Positions 43,583 to 53,109 are shown, numbered from the stretch's first letter. The stretch is 64,000 nt of DNA from Mesorhizobium sp. M4B.F.Ca.ET.203.01.1.1 (GCF_004791025.1 NZ_SRUO01000002.1:248001-312000), one strand, 5' to 3'. Translations and numbers: made by a program. Notes: generated from the letters alone by a model not told the origin.

Positions 43583-44998
43583 TCAAGGGATCGTGTACAC
43601 TGCTATCTCTCGCTCAATGCCGCGCAGCGAGACCTCGTGGGGTACGGGTGTGAGGGCGTTCCTGTGCAACAGATCGGCGGTGAGATTGTCGTCGACCACC
43701 GCGCGAGTGGCGAAGATCGCCTGTGTGTTTGCAAGGTTCTGCACCCGTGAAGCAATGTTGACCGTCTGGCCGAAATAGTCCTGTCGCTCGTTCAAAGACA
43801 CGGCGATGCAGGGGCCGGCATGGACGCCGATCTTGAGCAGCAGATCCTCGCGCCCGCTCGTGTCGTTGAGCTCACGCATGGCATCGCGCATCCTGAGGGC
43901 CGCGGCAATCGCTCGGTCAGGCGTCGCGAAGGTTGCCATCACCGCATCACCGATCGTCTTCACCACCGCGCCGGCCTCCGCCGCGACGATCTCGTGCAGA
44001 ACCTGGAAATGCGCGCGCACGAGATCGAAGGCCGCAAGGTCGCCCACCCGCTCGTAAAGCGCGGTCGATCCGCGCAGGTCGGTGAACAGGAAGGTCAGGC
44101 TGGTGATCTTCAGGCGCTGGTCGATGTCGAGCGTATCCGCGCGGTAGAGATCGCGGAACGTCTGGTTGGTGAGCAGGCGCTTGGCGGTGAGGAATGGCCG
44201 ACGCTTGCCCAGGAAATCATGCAATGCCTCGCCGGCGATGAAGACCGCCGGCAGCACGCGGGTGTCGGTCCGGTTTTCCAGCGAAATGCGCAACGGCCCA
44301 GGCTGCATCTCCAGTGTCTGGTTCTGGACATGGTCGCGGTCGAAGACCAGAGAGAGGCTTCGGCGCTCCTTTGTTGGTTCGCCCTTCACGTCGATGAATT
44401 GCGCTGAATGGGTGACCGGCTCGAAGACGATGATGAATTCGGAGGGAAGCTGTATGGGCAGAACCGCCTTCTCACCGGGCGCAAGCTCGATATCCTCCAG
44501 CGAGAACGATTCCAGCTTTTTCGCGAAATCCTCATCCGGTACATCGACGCCGGACGCCCAGTAGATCTGGCGGAAATATTCCACCATCGGCAGGTCGTGT
44601 GGATTATGGGCGGCAATCCTGCGTATGCGGGGACTGACGGTAAATGTCACCTCGACCATCTCGTCGAGGGTCGGCGAATAGCCCTGAGAGCACAGCGCGC
44701 AGGTGTATTCGTCCTTCTGCAGGGTTTTCAGCGTGGCGTTGGTGTCGAGCACGCCGCCGCAGCCGGGGCACAGGACATTCCAGGAAACATCGAAGATTCC
44801 CACCCGCGCCGCATGCAGAAAGGCGCTGATGGTGCGCTCCTCGTCCAGGCCATGCTTGCTGGCGAAGGCTGGCGCGTTGATGCGGCAAAGTTCGCGGTCC
44901 TTGCCCTCCGCGATGGTTCGCTTGATCGCGTCGATTGCCAGTGGGTCGACATCGGTAGATTGCCGCAGAAGCGAGAACAGATCCTGAGCTTCGTTCAT
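43583..44998 (-). CDS. Class III adenylate/guanylate cyclase with DUF5939-type N-terminus (paralogue B)
   Basis: The 471-residue protein begins MNEAQDLFSLLRQSTDVDPL; GGAG lies upstream, and a longer reading to 45148 looks non-coding. The N-terminal half contains an intact zinc-ribbon pair, CPGCGG and CALC, followed by VEVTFTVSPRIRRIAAHNP. The cyclase domain (about 320-450) has FTDLRGSTALYERVGDLAAF, KTIGDAVMATF and FGQTVNIASRVQ, all catalytic positions intact, with the ATP-favouring lysine. It is collinear with the paralogue at 10134-11579, which has lost one zinc cysteine. Confidence 0.92.
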   Translation of the reverse strand: MNEAQDLFSLLRQSTDVDPLAIDAIKRTIAEGKDRELCRINAPAFASKHGLDEERTISAFLHAARVGIFDVSWNVLCPGCGGVLDTNATLKTLQKDEYTCALCSQGYSPTLDEMVEVTFTVSPRIRRIAAHNPHDLPMVEYFRQIYWASGVDVPDEDFAKKLESFSLEDIELAPGEKAVLPIQLPSEFIIVFEPVTHSAQFIDVKGEPTKERRSLSLVFDRDHVQNQTLEMQPGPLRISLENRTDTRVLPAVFIAGEALHDFLGKRRPFLTAKRLLTNQTFRDLYRADTLDIDQRLKITSLTFLFTDLRGSTALYERVGDLAAFDLVRAHFQVLHEIVAAEAGAVVKTIGDAVMATFATPDRAIAAALRMRDAMRELNDTSGREDLLLKIGVHAGPCIAVSLNERQDYFGQTVNIASRVQNLANTQAIFATRAVVDDNLTADLLHRNALTPVPHEVSLRGIEREIAVYTIP

Positions 44999-45193
44999 CG
45001 TGCAGGCTCCGGAAAATGCAACCCGAGGCGTGTTGGCCGGACCGTCTTTGGTCCGACTGCTCCCTTTTACGTCGAAACGTACAGTACGGCCATTCGAATA
45101 GACAAGCGACAGTCCAATCTTCATTCGGCCGATTTTCACCGGCCGCATGCGGCACTATGATGGTCCATGGGCATTCATCTTTGGGGCTCTCCC

Positions 45194-46018
45194 ATGCCGA
45201 CATCCGACAACCCGCCGTTTCCCGCGGGCCTGCGCCTCTTCTCCGCGATGGTCATTATCGTCCTGATCGTCGGCGCCGGCCTGTTTTTCGCGCCTGTGCT
45301 GGTCAAGCCGCGCTGGCCCTGGGCCGTCACGCCGTTCAATGCCCGCTTCCTCGGCGGCTTCTACACCTCCGAAATGGTCGTGATGGCGGCGCTGCTGTTG
45401 TGGAATCGATGGTCGCCCGGCAGGCTCGTATTGGTCATGGCCTTCATCTTCACCGTCATCGTGTCGGCGGCTTCGTTCATCAATCTCGGCTATTTCAACT
45501 TCGAGCGCAAAGCGCCCTGGCTCTGGTTCTTGGTCTATCTTGCCTCGGTCGCGGTATCCGGGCTGTTCCTGTGGCGGGCCAGGACCCGTCCCCCTGCAAA
45601 AGGGGTGACCTTGAATCCCGCATGGCGCCGCTACCTGCCTGTGGAATCGGCGATCCTCGGGCTCTATGGCCTCGGCCTGTTGCTGTTTCCCCTGACATTC
45701 AGCAGCATCTGGCCATGGCCGGTCGATGCCTTCCATGCTCAAGTCTACAGCGCCATCTTCCTCGCCGGCGCGGGCGGCACATGTCTCGTCTGGAGGAGCG
45801 CGCCGCGCGAGGAACTGCTGGTGCTAGGCTTGGCGCAGTTTCTCGTTGGCCTGCTTGCCATCCTTGGCCTCGTCATCACCGACGCTGCGGTGCACCGGAT
45901 CGACTGGACGGCGACCGGCACATTGTGCTGGCTCGCTCTTTTCGCCTGGATCGGCATCAGCGGCGCCTTCAAACTCTACGCCGCCTCGCGATATTTTGAC
46001 TCGCAATCGGCGTCATAG
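45194..46018 (+). CDS. Multi-pass integral membrane protein of unknown function
   Basis: From MPTSDNPPFPAG the protein has 274 residues and seven or eight hydrophobic segments, starting with LFSAMVIIVLIVGAGLFF. Charged motifs are few (FNARFLGGFYTSEMVVM, RKAPWLWFLVYLASVAV). I do not recognise a family. The upstream neighbour is the divergent cyclase; the downstream space is filled by the second copy of the intergenic repeat. A longer start at 45167 is possible. Confidence 0.75.
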   Translation: MPTSDNPPFPAGLRLFSAMVIIVLIVGAGLFFAPVLVKPRWPWAVTPFNARFLGGFYTSEMVVMAALLLWNRWSPGRLVLVMAFIFTVIVSAASFINLGYFNFERKAPWLWFLVYLASVAVSGLFLWRARTRPPAKGVTLNPAWRRYLPVESAILGLYGLGLLLFPLTFSSIWPWPVDAFHAQVYSAIFLAGAGGTCLVWRSAPREELLVLGLAQFLVGLLAILGLVITDAAVHRIDWTATGTLCWLALFAWIGISGAFKLYAASRYFDSQSAS

Positions 46019-46080
46019 GTTGCGAAGACGGCTGGATTTTCAGGTCGTGTCCGGTGCATCGTGCCGTGCCGATTGCCTTG

Positions 46081-46184
46081 GAGCATTTCACCGTTTCAAA
46101 GGAAACGGCGAACTGCTCTATCTCTTTGTTCTGACGCAATTCCAGGCGGAAAACCGCTTTACACTTTTCCTGGAATTGCTCTAG
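46081..46184. repeat. Two-hairpin intergenic repeat, copy 2
   Basis: Hairpin 1 pairs GAGCA (46081-46085) with TGCTC (46114-46118) and, inside, CCGTTTC (46091-46097) with GAAACGG (46102-46108) around an AAAG loop. Hairpin 2 pairs CAATTCCAGG (46137-46146) with CCTGGAATTG (46169-46178), ten perfect pairs. The linker TATCTCTTTGTTCTGACGC matches copy 1. It lies between two genes on the same strand and ends 11 bases before the GNAT start codon, right next to that gene's AGGA ribosome site. Confidence 0.9.
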
Positions 46185-46195
46185 CCAGGAACGCC

Positions 46196-46720
46196 ATGAG
46201 CAGCACGACTTCGCCATCCTCCGAGAAAATCCAGCCGCAGCTCCGACCCGTCCGGCCAACCGATGCGGAGGCGCTTTGCGCGATCTTCAACATGCCGGGC
46301 TTTCGCTGGGGCACGTTCAGGATGCCCTTCGAGCGGGTGGAGCAGGTGGAGCGGCGCATCGCCAAGTCCGGTCAGGAAACCACCTGGATCGTTGCGGAGT
46401 TGGACGGCAAGGTCGTCGGCCATGGCAACTTGGTGGTGCAGGGTTCGCCGCGCCGTTCGCATATCGGCCAGATCAACATCGGCGTCGACGATGCCCTTGT
46501 CGGCAAGGGCATCGGCTCTGCCATACTTGGCGCGCTACTCGACGTGGCCGACAACTGGCGGGCCCTGAAACGGGTCGAATTGACCGTCTATGCCGACAAC
46601 GAACCGGCCATCCGTCTCTACTCTGGCCACGGCTTCGAGGTCGAAGGTCGGCATGTGAAGGCCGGTTTCACCGACGGGCAGTACCATGACCTCCTCAGCA
46701 TGGCCCGGCTGCGATTCTAA
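46196..46720 (+). CDS. GNAT-family N-acetyltransferase
   Basis: The 174-residue protein, MSSTTSPSSEKIQPQLRPVR, is preceded by AGGA at 46187-46190. The acetyl-CoA site is INIGVDDALVGKGIGSAILG (Q/RxxGxG/A pattern as VGKGIG), followed by the C-terminal VELTVYADNEPAIRLYSGHG and FEVEGRHVKAGF, typical of RimI/PhnO-like GNATs. The acceptor amine is unknown. The adjacent repeat could influence its translation by hiding or exposing the ribosome site. Confidence 0.92.
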   Translation: MSSTTSPSSEKIQPQLRPVRPTDAEALCAIFNMPGFRWGTFRMPFERVEQVERRIAKSGQETTWIVAELDGKVVGHGNLVVQGSPRRSHIGQINIGVDDALVGKGIGSAILGALLDVADNWRALKRVELTVYADNEPAIRLYSGHGFEVEGRHVKAGFTDGQYHDLLSMARLRF

Positions 46721-46789
46721 GATCGGCTGCATGGTTTTGGCTGTCTGGTCTCCCTTGGCGTTTTCACCGCAAGCGGCTAGACGGGGCCA

Positions 46790-48175
46790 ATGACCGCCGT
46801 CTTTGATCCAACCCCTGCGCCTCCGGCGGAAATTCTGGCGGTGCTGTCGCTGCTCTGCCCGGAAGTCGTGCGTGACATCGAGCAGAACTGGAATGCACCG
46901 GTTTCCGATTACGCCCGCCATCTGTGGCGGCCCGTGGCAAGGCCTGCATCGGGCCCGGCGATCACTGCCCGCTCGATCCTGCGCGAAGTCCTGCAGCAGC
47001 GCCTCAGTGTCGTCATCCAGCCTGAGGAGATCGGCAAGGCTCTCGAAGAGTTCGAGCACAGACCGGTGATCCAGTCCGGCCTGCATTGCCTGCTTCTGAT
47101 GGACCGGATCACCTTTGACGCCCTCCTGCTTGCCTGGTTCGGCGCGATCGAAAACGGGCTGTCGGCCTTCGTTGCTTTCATGGGAACGACGATGACCATG
47201 GAGACAATTGGCCGGGAGGGGCCTGGATGGCTCGATGTCGGCGACGACAAGGTCAACCTGTTTGGCATGGGCCGCCACAAACTGTGCCGCAAAAGCGCCT
47301 GCGCGGCGGGTCCCGTTTCCCTCAACAAGCGCGCGCTCGAAGCGGTGGGCGATGAAACCGATGCCAGCCGCTGGCTTGGTACGCTGCTTGCCAGCCAGGA
47401 CAAGGTGTTCGGAACCGCCGCCGATGCGCTGACAGCGCTCAACGAGGATCTGGTCGCAGATTGGGATCGTTCCGGCATGGCCCGGCCGGTTTTCATCGAT
47501 GACCGGCTCGCCGCTTCTGCCATGGCGCGGCATCTGGAACATGACGGCAGCCTTCTTTCCAGGCTACTCATCGAGCCCGCAAGACGCCAGCGTCTCGAAC
47601 ATGCCCTGCAAGAGGCCGCATCGGGACCATTCGGCAGATTCCTGCCCAATGCCACGGACTATTTCTGGGGTATCCGCGAGCAGCGCGTACGCAAGCTCGT
47701 GCTGAAGGACGGGCACCTGATCGAGCCTGACAGGCCGCAAGGTCTTTCCATCCCGTTCGAGCGGGTGCAGCTGAGGCAGGCGCTGCTGGACGGCGTGCTG
47801 CTGCCGAACCTGTTCCTGATGTTCCTCGTCCTTGCAATATTGCCGCGGGTGCGGGTAGTGGGCGGCCTGAGACAGATTGGCTATGTAGCGCTTTTCCACT
47901 CGATCCTGTTGGCTGTGCTAGATGAAAACGTGCCGGAAGAGCGCGATCTGGCAGCGGAGCTGCAGGTTCGGGAAAATGCCTGGGGGATGCGGGTCATCGA
48001 TGAAAAGACCTCGGTCCGTGAGCAGCTCGCAGGCTTGCCGGAAGGGGCGCTCTTCCCGGACCTGCTTCGGCAGTATCGATTGCGGACATTTGCCCAGACG
48101 ACCGACGACCTGAAACTGGTTCGCGAAAACGCCCGATGGCGCAAGATCGGCAAGGCAGCGATCAAGGCGACCTGA
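46790..48175 (+). CDS. Unrecognised 461-residue protein
   Basis: I do not recognise this family. The N-terminal half is helical and soluble (LSLLCPEVVRDIEQNW, ITARSILREVLQQRLSVVIQ). The middle has a GMGRHKLCRKSACAAGPVSL segment with two cysteines, reminiscent of nothing certain. Near residues 340-375 lies a hydrophobic stretch, LPNLFLMFLVLAILPRVRVV, which may be a membrane anchor. The C-terminus is charged. Composition matches the neighbours, so it reads as a genuine resident gene. It is convergent with the trifunctional protein gene. Confidence 0.7.
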   Translation: MTAVFDPTPAPPAEILAVLSLLCPEVVRDIEQNWNAPVSDYARHLWRPVARPASGPAITARSILREVLQQRLSVVIQPEEIGKALEEFEHRPVIQSGLHCLLLMDRITFDALLLAWFGAIENGLSAFVAFMGTTMTMETIGREGPGWLDVGDDKVNLFGMGRHKLCRKSACAAGPVSLNKRALEAVGDETDASRWLGTLLASQDKVFGTAADALTALNEDLVADWDRSGMARPVFIDDRLAASAMARHLEHDGSLLSRLLIEPARRQRLEHALQEAASGPFGRFLPNATDYFWGIREQRVRKLVLKDGHLIEPDRPQGLSIPFERVQLRQALLDGVLLPNLFLMFLVLAILPRVRVVGGLRQIGYVALFHSILLAVLDENVPEERDLAAELQVRENAWGMRVIDEKTSVREQLAGLPEGALFPDLLRQYRLRTFAQTTDDLKLVRENARWRKIGKAAIKAT

Positions 48176-48255
48176 GCCCCTCAGGCTTTATTTCAAGCTG
48201 ATTTTCCAGTGCGTAACCGCAAGCGATGGCGACCATCGGTGAACTTCCGGCCACT

Positions 48256-51117
48256 TCATTCGAGCACCGCCTCAAGAATGGCAACAAAGTCATCGAGCGA
48301 ACGATCGCCGCGAATCTCGATGCGCGGAAGGTCGATGGGATCGCCATCGAGGCCCGCCGGCCCATGTCTGCCGCCGAAGCCGATCCGATAGCCGCACTCC
48401 CTGAGCAGCCGGCCAAGTCGCCGGTCGGTGACTGAGAAGGGTGCCGCGAACGCCGTGGTTGGCCGACCGGTCCACCGTTCGATGAACATACGCGAGCGCA
48501 AGAGCTCGGCGGCCAGGTCAGCGGTCGACAGGCCATCGATTGCACGATGCGTCGCCATATGGCTGCCGAAGAACGCACCTTCGCCGGCGAGGCGTCGCAC
48601 CGTCCCGGCATCCATAAGCTGCGCCGGCGGACCGTTGTGGGCGTCCCACTCTGCACTCTTGCCAACCAGGTCCGTCACCAGGAACACTTCCGCGGTCAGG
48701 TCGCTCGCACGCAAGATCGGCCAGGCATGGTCGGCAAAGTTCTGAAAACCGTCATCGAAGGTGATGAGCACCGGGCGGCCAACGAAAGGCTGACGGTTGG
48801 CGATGGACCATTCCAGCTGCTCGGACGCAATCGCGTGAAAACCGTTGGCGCGCAGCCATGCCATCTGGCTGCCGAATAGGGCGGGCGTGCACCGAAAACG
48901 GGCGAGCGCGGCCGGACCGTCTTCGGCAACGGAATGATACATAAGGACCGGCATACGCTCCCGCCGCTCGCTGCGTGCGACGTCGCGGCGCAAGGCCTGC
49001 GCCCCGCCCCAGACGATTTTTCGCGCGACCCCCATCTCGATGCGCGCGCGGATCGGCACACAATCAATCTTTGGTTCCGCCGCCACGTCGCCAGGCGACA
49101 GGCGGCGAAAGCGGTCTATGCGATAGAGCTCCGTCTGGATCGATTGCTCGAGGACGAGGCCTTCGGTCCCTGCCAGCGTCTCCGAGATCGCTTGTGCACC
49201 GAATGTGTTCCAATCGAAGCCCGTTCTCTCAGGATTGTCGCGCAGCACGAATGCGTGTGCGGTGATGAGCCTGCCGCCAGGCGCCAACGCCTCGACGACC
49301 TTGTTGGCGAAGCGTTGCAACTCGGCGAGATCATCCAGGTAGTAGAGCACTTCCGAACAGAAGATCAGATCCATTTCATCCGGCAGCGTATCCGCCATGA
49401 AATCCAACACGCCGTACTCGACATTCGGCTGATCGCCGCCGCGCGCGCGTGCCCGCTCGATGGCTACGGCGGAGATATCAGTTGCGGTCAGATGGGCCAC
49501 TCGCGGCGCCAGCTGCCGCGTGAAGTGACCCTCCGCGCAGGCCAGCTCAAGCGCCCGTCCGATGCGACCGGCAGGCAGAATTTCGAGCTGCCGCTCATAT
49601 TTCTCCTGCTCATAGGACGAACTGTAGTTCCAGGGATCCTCGGTCGCGAAATGGCGATTCCAGAACGACGTGCGATCCTTGTCGCGACCATCGGCTGCCC
49701 GTGCGCGGCGCGACGCTGGAAGAGCCTCCGTAGCGTCGGCGCTCGAGGCAGCCAGCTCCCGCGCCTGCGCGGTCAATTGCGCGAGTTTGCCGAAGTGGCT
49801 GTCCCGACCCGTCCGGCGTACTGGCCGCTCAGGGGGCACGAAATTCGGCGCCAATTCAATCCAATGACGTCTTGTCACGGTCCCGAGTGCGCCGAACTGC
49901 ACGCGCGCCTCGATCTGGCCGTCCATCATCAGACAGGCGTAGATCTGATCGATTCCTTCCGGAAGTTCGACAGAGGCCGGGTTTCGAACGTCGACGCGAA
50001 TTCCAAGTGTCCGCGCCAGTCGGCGCGGCGCGGCAAGGTCGTCGATGTCGAGAAGCATTTGCTCAAGCTGATACTGGGCGCGGCGCGCCGCTGCGGGATC
50101 GCCCCAGACCTTGCCGAGTTCGACGATCAACTCGGTGACGGCGCCGCCGAACCTGGCCCCCCTGGCAGCCAATTGCTCTGGCGTCGACAGGCTTCCAACC
50201 ATCAGGCCATCAAAGACCACCCTAACGGCCTTGCGCACCCACTTGCGCGCTACCGGGAGCGCGCGCAGGGACTGTAGGTTGATCGGGCGCGAGCCGCGGC
50301 CGCAATCCGACGCGGCGTTCCACAACGCGAACCACGCGAGGGCTTCGGCAGCGGTGCCGCCGTTGGCCTCGATCGCTCCATTGGCGTGAGCCGATGCCGG
50401 GTGTTTGACCCTGGGATCGCGAGAAAAGCCGCGGGCGATCACGATTTCCGCATCTGCCACCATCTGCGTCGAATTGCGATAAAGCGCGTTGGGGCTGATC
50501 CGATGGAAGGCGAGCGGCTCGTCGACCATCACCCAATTCTTGCCCAGGCGTGCCAGACGCTGCCACAGATCCCAGTCCTCGCAAGTGCGCAGCGAGACAT
50601 CGAAACCGCCCAGCCCGACAATCGTCTCCCGGTCGACCAGCAGCGCGTGCGTGCGGACGGCGCACTGGCGGGCGAATGTTTCGAAGGGCTGGATCGCAAC
50701 CTCCGGCGAGATGGTCGACGGGGTGAGCGCGCCGTCGGGCATCACGCGCCGGGAACCGCAATAGGCGGCCACCGCATCGGGAGCGGTTTCTAGTGCGGCC
50801 AGCACTTTGGCGAGGAAGCTGGCATCCACCCAATCGTCGGCATCCAGAAACATCAGCCACTGGCCGCGCGCTGTCGAAATCCCGCTGTTGCGCGCGCCGG
50901 CGGGGCCATTGGCGGAAGAGTTCAGCGTTCGAAATCGGGCATCGCGCTCCATTTGAGCGGCGATGATAGCGGGGGTGCGATCGGTGGAGGCGTCGTCGAC
51001 GATGATCGCTTCCCAATCCGCTATTTCCTGATCGAGCAAGCAATCGAGCGCGCGCGCCAGCGTCGCCTCCGCGTTGTGCGCGGGCACGACGATTGAAACC
51101 AGGGGATTATGTGCCAC
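48256..51117 (-). CDS. Fusion of GT2 glycosyltransferase, class I methyltransferase and polysaccharide deacetylase
   Basis: The 953-residue protein carries three enzyme modules in order. Residues 1-230 are a GT2 domain (PLVSIVVPAHNAEATLARAL, IIVDDASTD, the LDADDW metal site). A linker of uncertain fold spans about 230-470. A SAM methyltransferase spans about 480-690 (FWNRHFATEDPWNYSSSYEQ, then ALELACAEGHFTRQL), similar in start to the NodS group. A NodB-type deacetylase spans about 715-953 (VLMYHSVAEDG, LITFDDGFQNF, SHMATH). The trio recalls NodC, NodS and NodB of Nod-factor synthesis, though the targets are probably surface glycans. No signal peptide is seen. Confidence 0.9.
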   Translation of the reverse strand: MAHNPLVSIVVPAHNAEATLARALDCLLDQEIADWEAIIVDDASTDRTPAIIAAQMERDARFRTLNSSANGPAGARNSGISTARGQWLMFLDADDWVDASFLAKVLAALETAPDAVAAYCGSRRVMPDGALTPSTISPEVAIQPFETFARQCAVRTHALLVDRETIVGLGGFDVSLRTCEDWDLWQRLARLGKNWVMVDEPLAFHRISPNALYRNSTQMVADAEIVIARGFSRDPRVKHPASAHANGAIEANGGTAAEALAWFALWNAASDCGRGSRPINLQSLRALPVARKWVRKAVRVVFDGLMVGSLSTPEQLAARGARFGGAVTELIVELGKVWGDPAAARRAQYQLEQMLLDIDDLAAPRRLARTLGIRVDVRNPASVELPEGIDQIYACLMMDGQIEARVQFGALGTVTRRHWIELAPNFVPPERPVRRTGRDSHFGKLAQLTAQARELAASSADATEALPASRRARAADGRDKDRTSFWNRHFATEDPWNYSSSYEQEKYERQLEILPAGRIGRALELACAEGHFTRQLAPRVAHLTATDISAVAIERARARGGDQPNVEYGVLDFMADTLPDEMDLIFCSEVLYYLDDLAELQRFANKVVEALAPGGRLITAHAFVLRDNPERTGFDWNTFGAQAISETLAGTEGLVLEQSIQTELYRIDRFRRLSPGDVAAEPKIDCVPIRARIEMGVARKIVWGGAQALRRDVARSERRERMPVLMYHSVAEDGPAALARFRCTPALFGSQMAWLRANGFHAIASEQLEWSIANRQPFVGRPVLITFDDGFQNFADHAWPILRASDLTAEVFLVTDLVGKSAEWDAHNGPPAQLMDAGTVRRLAGEGAFFGSHMATHRAIDGLSTADLAAELLRSRMFIERWTGRPTTAFAAPFSVTDRRLGRLLRECGYRIGFGGRHGPAGLDGDPIDLPRIEIRGDRSLDDFVAILEAVLE

Positions 51118-51336
51118 GCCGTCTTACCCGCGCCTGGTTCGAAGGGAGAACGAGGGTCCCGAAACATAGCCGGCGATTTCCTGCATCATCGAGCTTTGGT
51201 TTTCTTCGGCAAGAGTCGGCGAATGTGAAAAACGGATGATGGCATCGGATGGCAGCACTGCCCTGTCAAGATCGGGGCGGACTGGAGGCAGGCAAAAAGG
51301 ATCGGCTGCAGTTCAAGGCCTGACCTCACTCACCTG

Positions 51337-53109
51337 TCATTGCACAATGCCGGCTTTGCGGAGCCCGTCCACCATGCGCTCGAAATCGGCAGGGTTCTTG
51401 TAGGGCATGACTTTGCGACGGTATTCCAGCGAATAATCTGGATTGACGCGAAGCACTTCCTCCCATGCCGCGCGGGCCTCGGCGAAACGGCCCAGCTGGC
51501 CGTAGCAGGCGGCTAGAAGCGCGCGCGAGACGTCGGTGACGGCATTGCGCGCCAGCCGTTGCATCAAAAGGTCAATGGCCTCTTCGTACCTTCCAAGTTG
51601 AAACTGCGCCAAGGCCTGGAAGTGCAGAAGCACGTCCGGAAAGTATGGATTCAAGGTCTTCCCTCGGGCGAAACTCTCGAGGGCCTCCTCGGATCTGCCC
51701 GAATAGTGCAGCGCCTCGCCGAGGATGACGTGCCCTTCGGCGAAGTTCGGATTGAGGGCTAACGCGCGCTCGGCCTCGTTGATGGCGCCATCGTGCCGTC
51801 GTGTGTACAGCTTGGTTATAGCCAGCGCCCAGTGCGCCCAGGGATCGCTGTCATCCAGCGTTACCGCTCGCATTGCTGCCTCTTCCGCTTGCGCCATCGA
51901 TTCCGGCGGCGACGCGCTCCATCTGTTCAGGTAATCGAGCCCGTGCGTGAGCGCGAGGAAAGCGTGGGCAGAGGCAAACGCCGGGTCCAGTTCGATGGCA
52001 CGTTGCAAGAGGTTGCGGGCTGCGAGGTTCGTCTCCTTCGTCAGCTGGTGCCAGAGTTCCCGGCCCCGCATGAAATAGTCATACGCCTCAGTGTTGCGCG
52101 AGTGCTCGGGCGCCAGCCGCTGACGGTCACCCTCGGTCAGATTGAGCGCCAGCGCTCCGACGATCTGCTGCGTCACGTCGTCCTGCACGGCGAATATGTC
52201 GGTCAGGTCGCGGTCGAACCGCTCCGCCCAAAGATGGCCGCCCGTGGTTGCATCGATGAGCTGCGCGGTGATGCGCACCCTGTTCCCCGACTTGCGTACG
52301 CTGCCCTCAAGCACATGCCGCACGCCGAGCTTCGCACCCACGTCCTGCACATGGACGTTCTGGCCCTTGAACGTGAACGACGAATTGCGGGCGATGACGA
52401 AGAGCTGCGACAGTTTGGACAGCGCCGTGATGATGTCCTCGGAGATGCCGTCGGCGAAGTAGTCCTGTTCGGTGTCCCCGCTCATGTTGGCGAAGGGCAG
52501 GACGGCGATCGACAGCTTCGGCGGCGCTGCCGTCGCCGGCCGGCCCGTCGCGGTTTCCGGGGCCGCGGCCGCCTTGGTCGCGGCGCTGCCGACTTGCAGC
52601 GAATAGACCCGGATCGGCTCGGCGATGTTCTTGAGCTGCGTGCTCCCGAGATCGCTGACTGAGAGGTCGAGCCTCGCCTTGACCTGGCGATAGGCATCCT
52701 CGGACAGGCAGATGGCGCCGGGCGACGCGACGCCTTCCAAACGCGAAGCGATGTTGACGCCGTCGCCCATCAGGTCGCCGTCGCTTTCTTCCACCACATC
52801 CCCCAGATGGATGCCGATCCTGAACTCGATGCGGCGGTCCTGCGGCACGCCGGCATTGCGCTCGACCATGCCATTCTGAACCTCGACGGCGCAGCGCACG
52901 GCATCCACCACGCTGCGGAACTCAACCAGCGCCCCATCCCCGGTGCGCTTGATCACCCGCCCGTTGTGCACCGCGATGGTGGGATCGATCAGGTCGCTGC
53001 GCAGTGTCCGCAATCTCGCCAAGGTAAGATCTTCGTCAGCGCTCGCGAGCCGGCTATATCCGACCACATCTGCCGCCAGGATTGCCGCTAGCTTACGATT
53101 CTCGCTCAT
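51337..53109 (-). CDS. Class III cyclase with TolB-like and TPR regions
   Basis: Starting at MSENRKLAAILAADVVGYSR the protein has 590 residues. The cyclase domain fills the first 170 (AADVVGYSR, KRTGDGALVEF, GDGVNIASRLE). A TolB-N-like segment follows (LSIAVLPFANMSGDTEQDYF) and then about six TPR repeats (AIELDPAFASAHAFLALTH, ALALNPNFAEGHVILGEAL). This architecture is expanded in Mesorhizobium and Bradyrhizobium, with a few linked to symbiosis signalling. All metal-binding positions are present. It diverges from the zinc-ribbon cyclase across 239 bases. Confidence 0.94.
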   Translation of the reverse strand: MSENRKLAAILAADVVGYSRLASADEDLTLARLRTLRSDLIDPTIAVHNGRVIKRTGDGALVEFRSVVDAVRCAVEVQNGMVERNAGVPQDRRIEFRIGIHLGDVVEESDGDLMGDGVNIASRLEGVASPGAICLSEDAYRQVKARLDLSVSDLGSTQLKNIAEPIRVYSLQVGSAATKAAAAPETATGRPATAAPPKLSIAVLPFANMSGDTEQDYFADGISEDIITALSKLSQLFVIARNSSFTFKGQNVHVQDVGAKLGVRHVLEGSVRKSGNRVRITAQLIDATTGGHLWAERFDRDLTDIFAVQDDVTQQIVGALALNLTEGDRQRLAPEHSRNTEAYDYFMRGRELWHQLTKETNLAARNLLQRAIELDPAFASAHAFLALTHGLDYLNRWSASPPESMAQAEEAAMRAVTLDDSDPWAHWALAITKLYTRRHDGAINEAERALALNPNFAEGHVILGEALHYSGRSEEALESFARGKTLNPYFPDVLLHFQALAQFQLGRYEEAIDLLMQRLARNAVTDVSRALLAACYGQLGRFAEARAAWEEVLRVNPDYSLEYRRKVMPYKNPADFERMVDGLRKAGIVQ

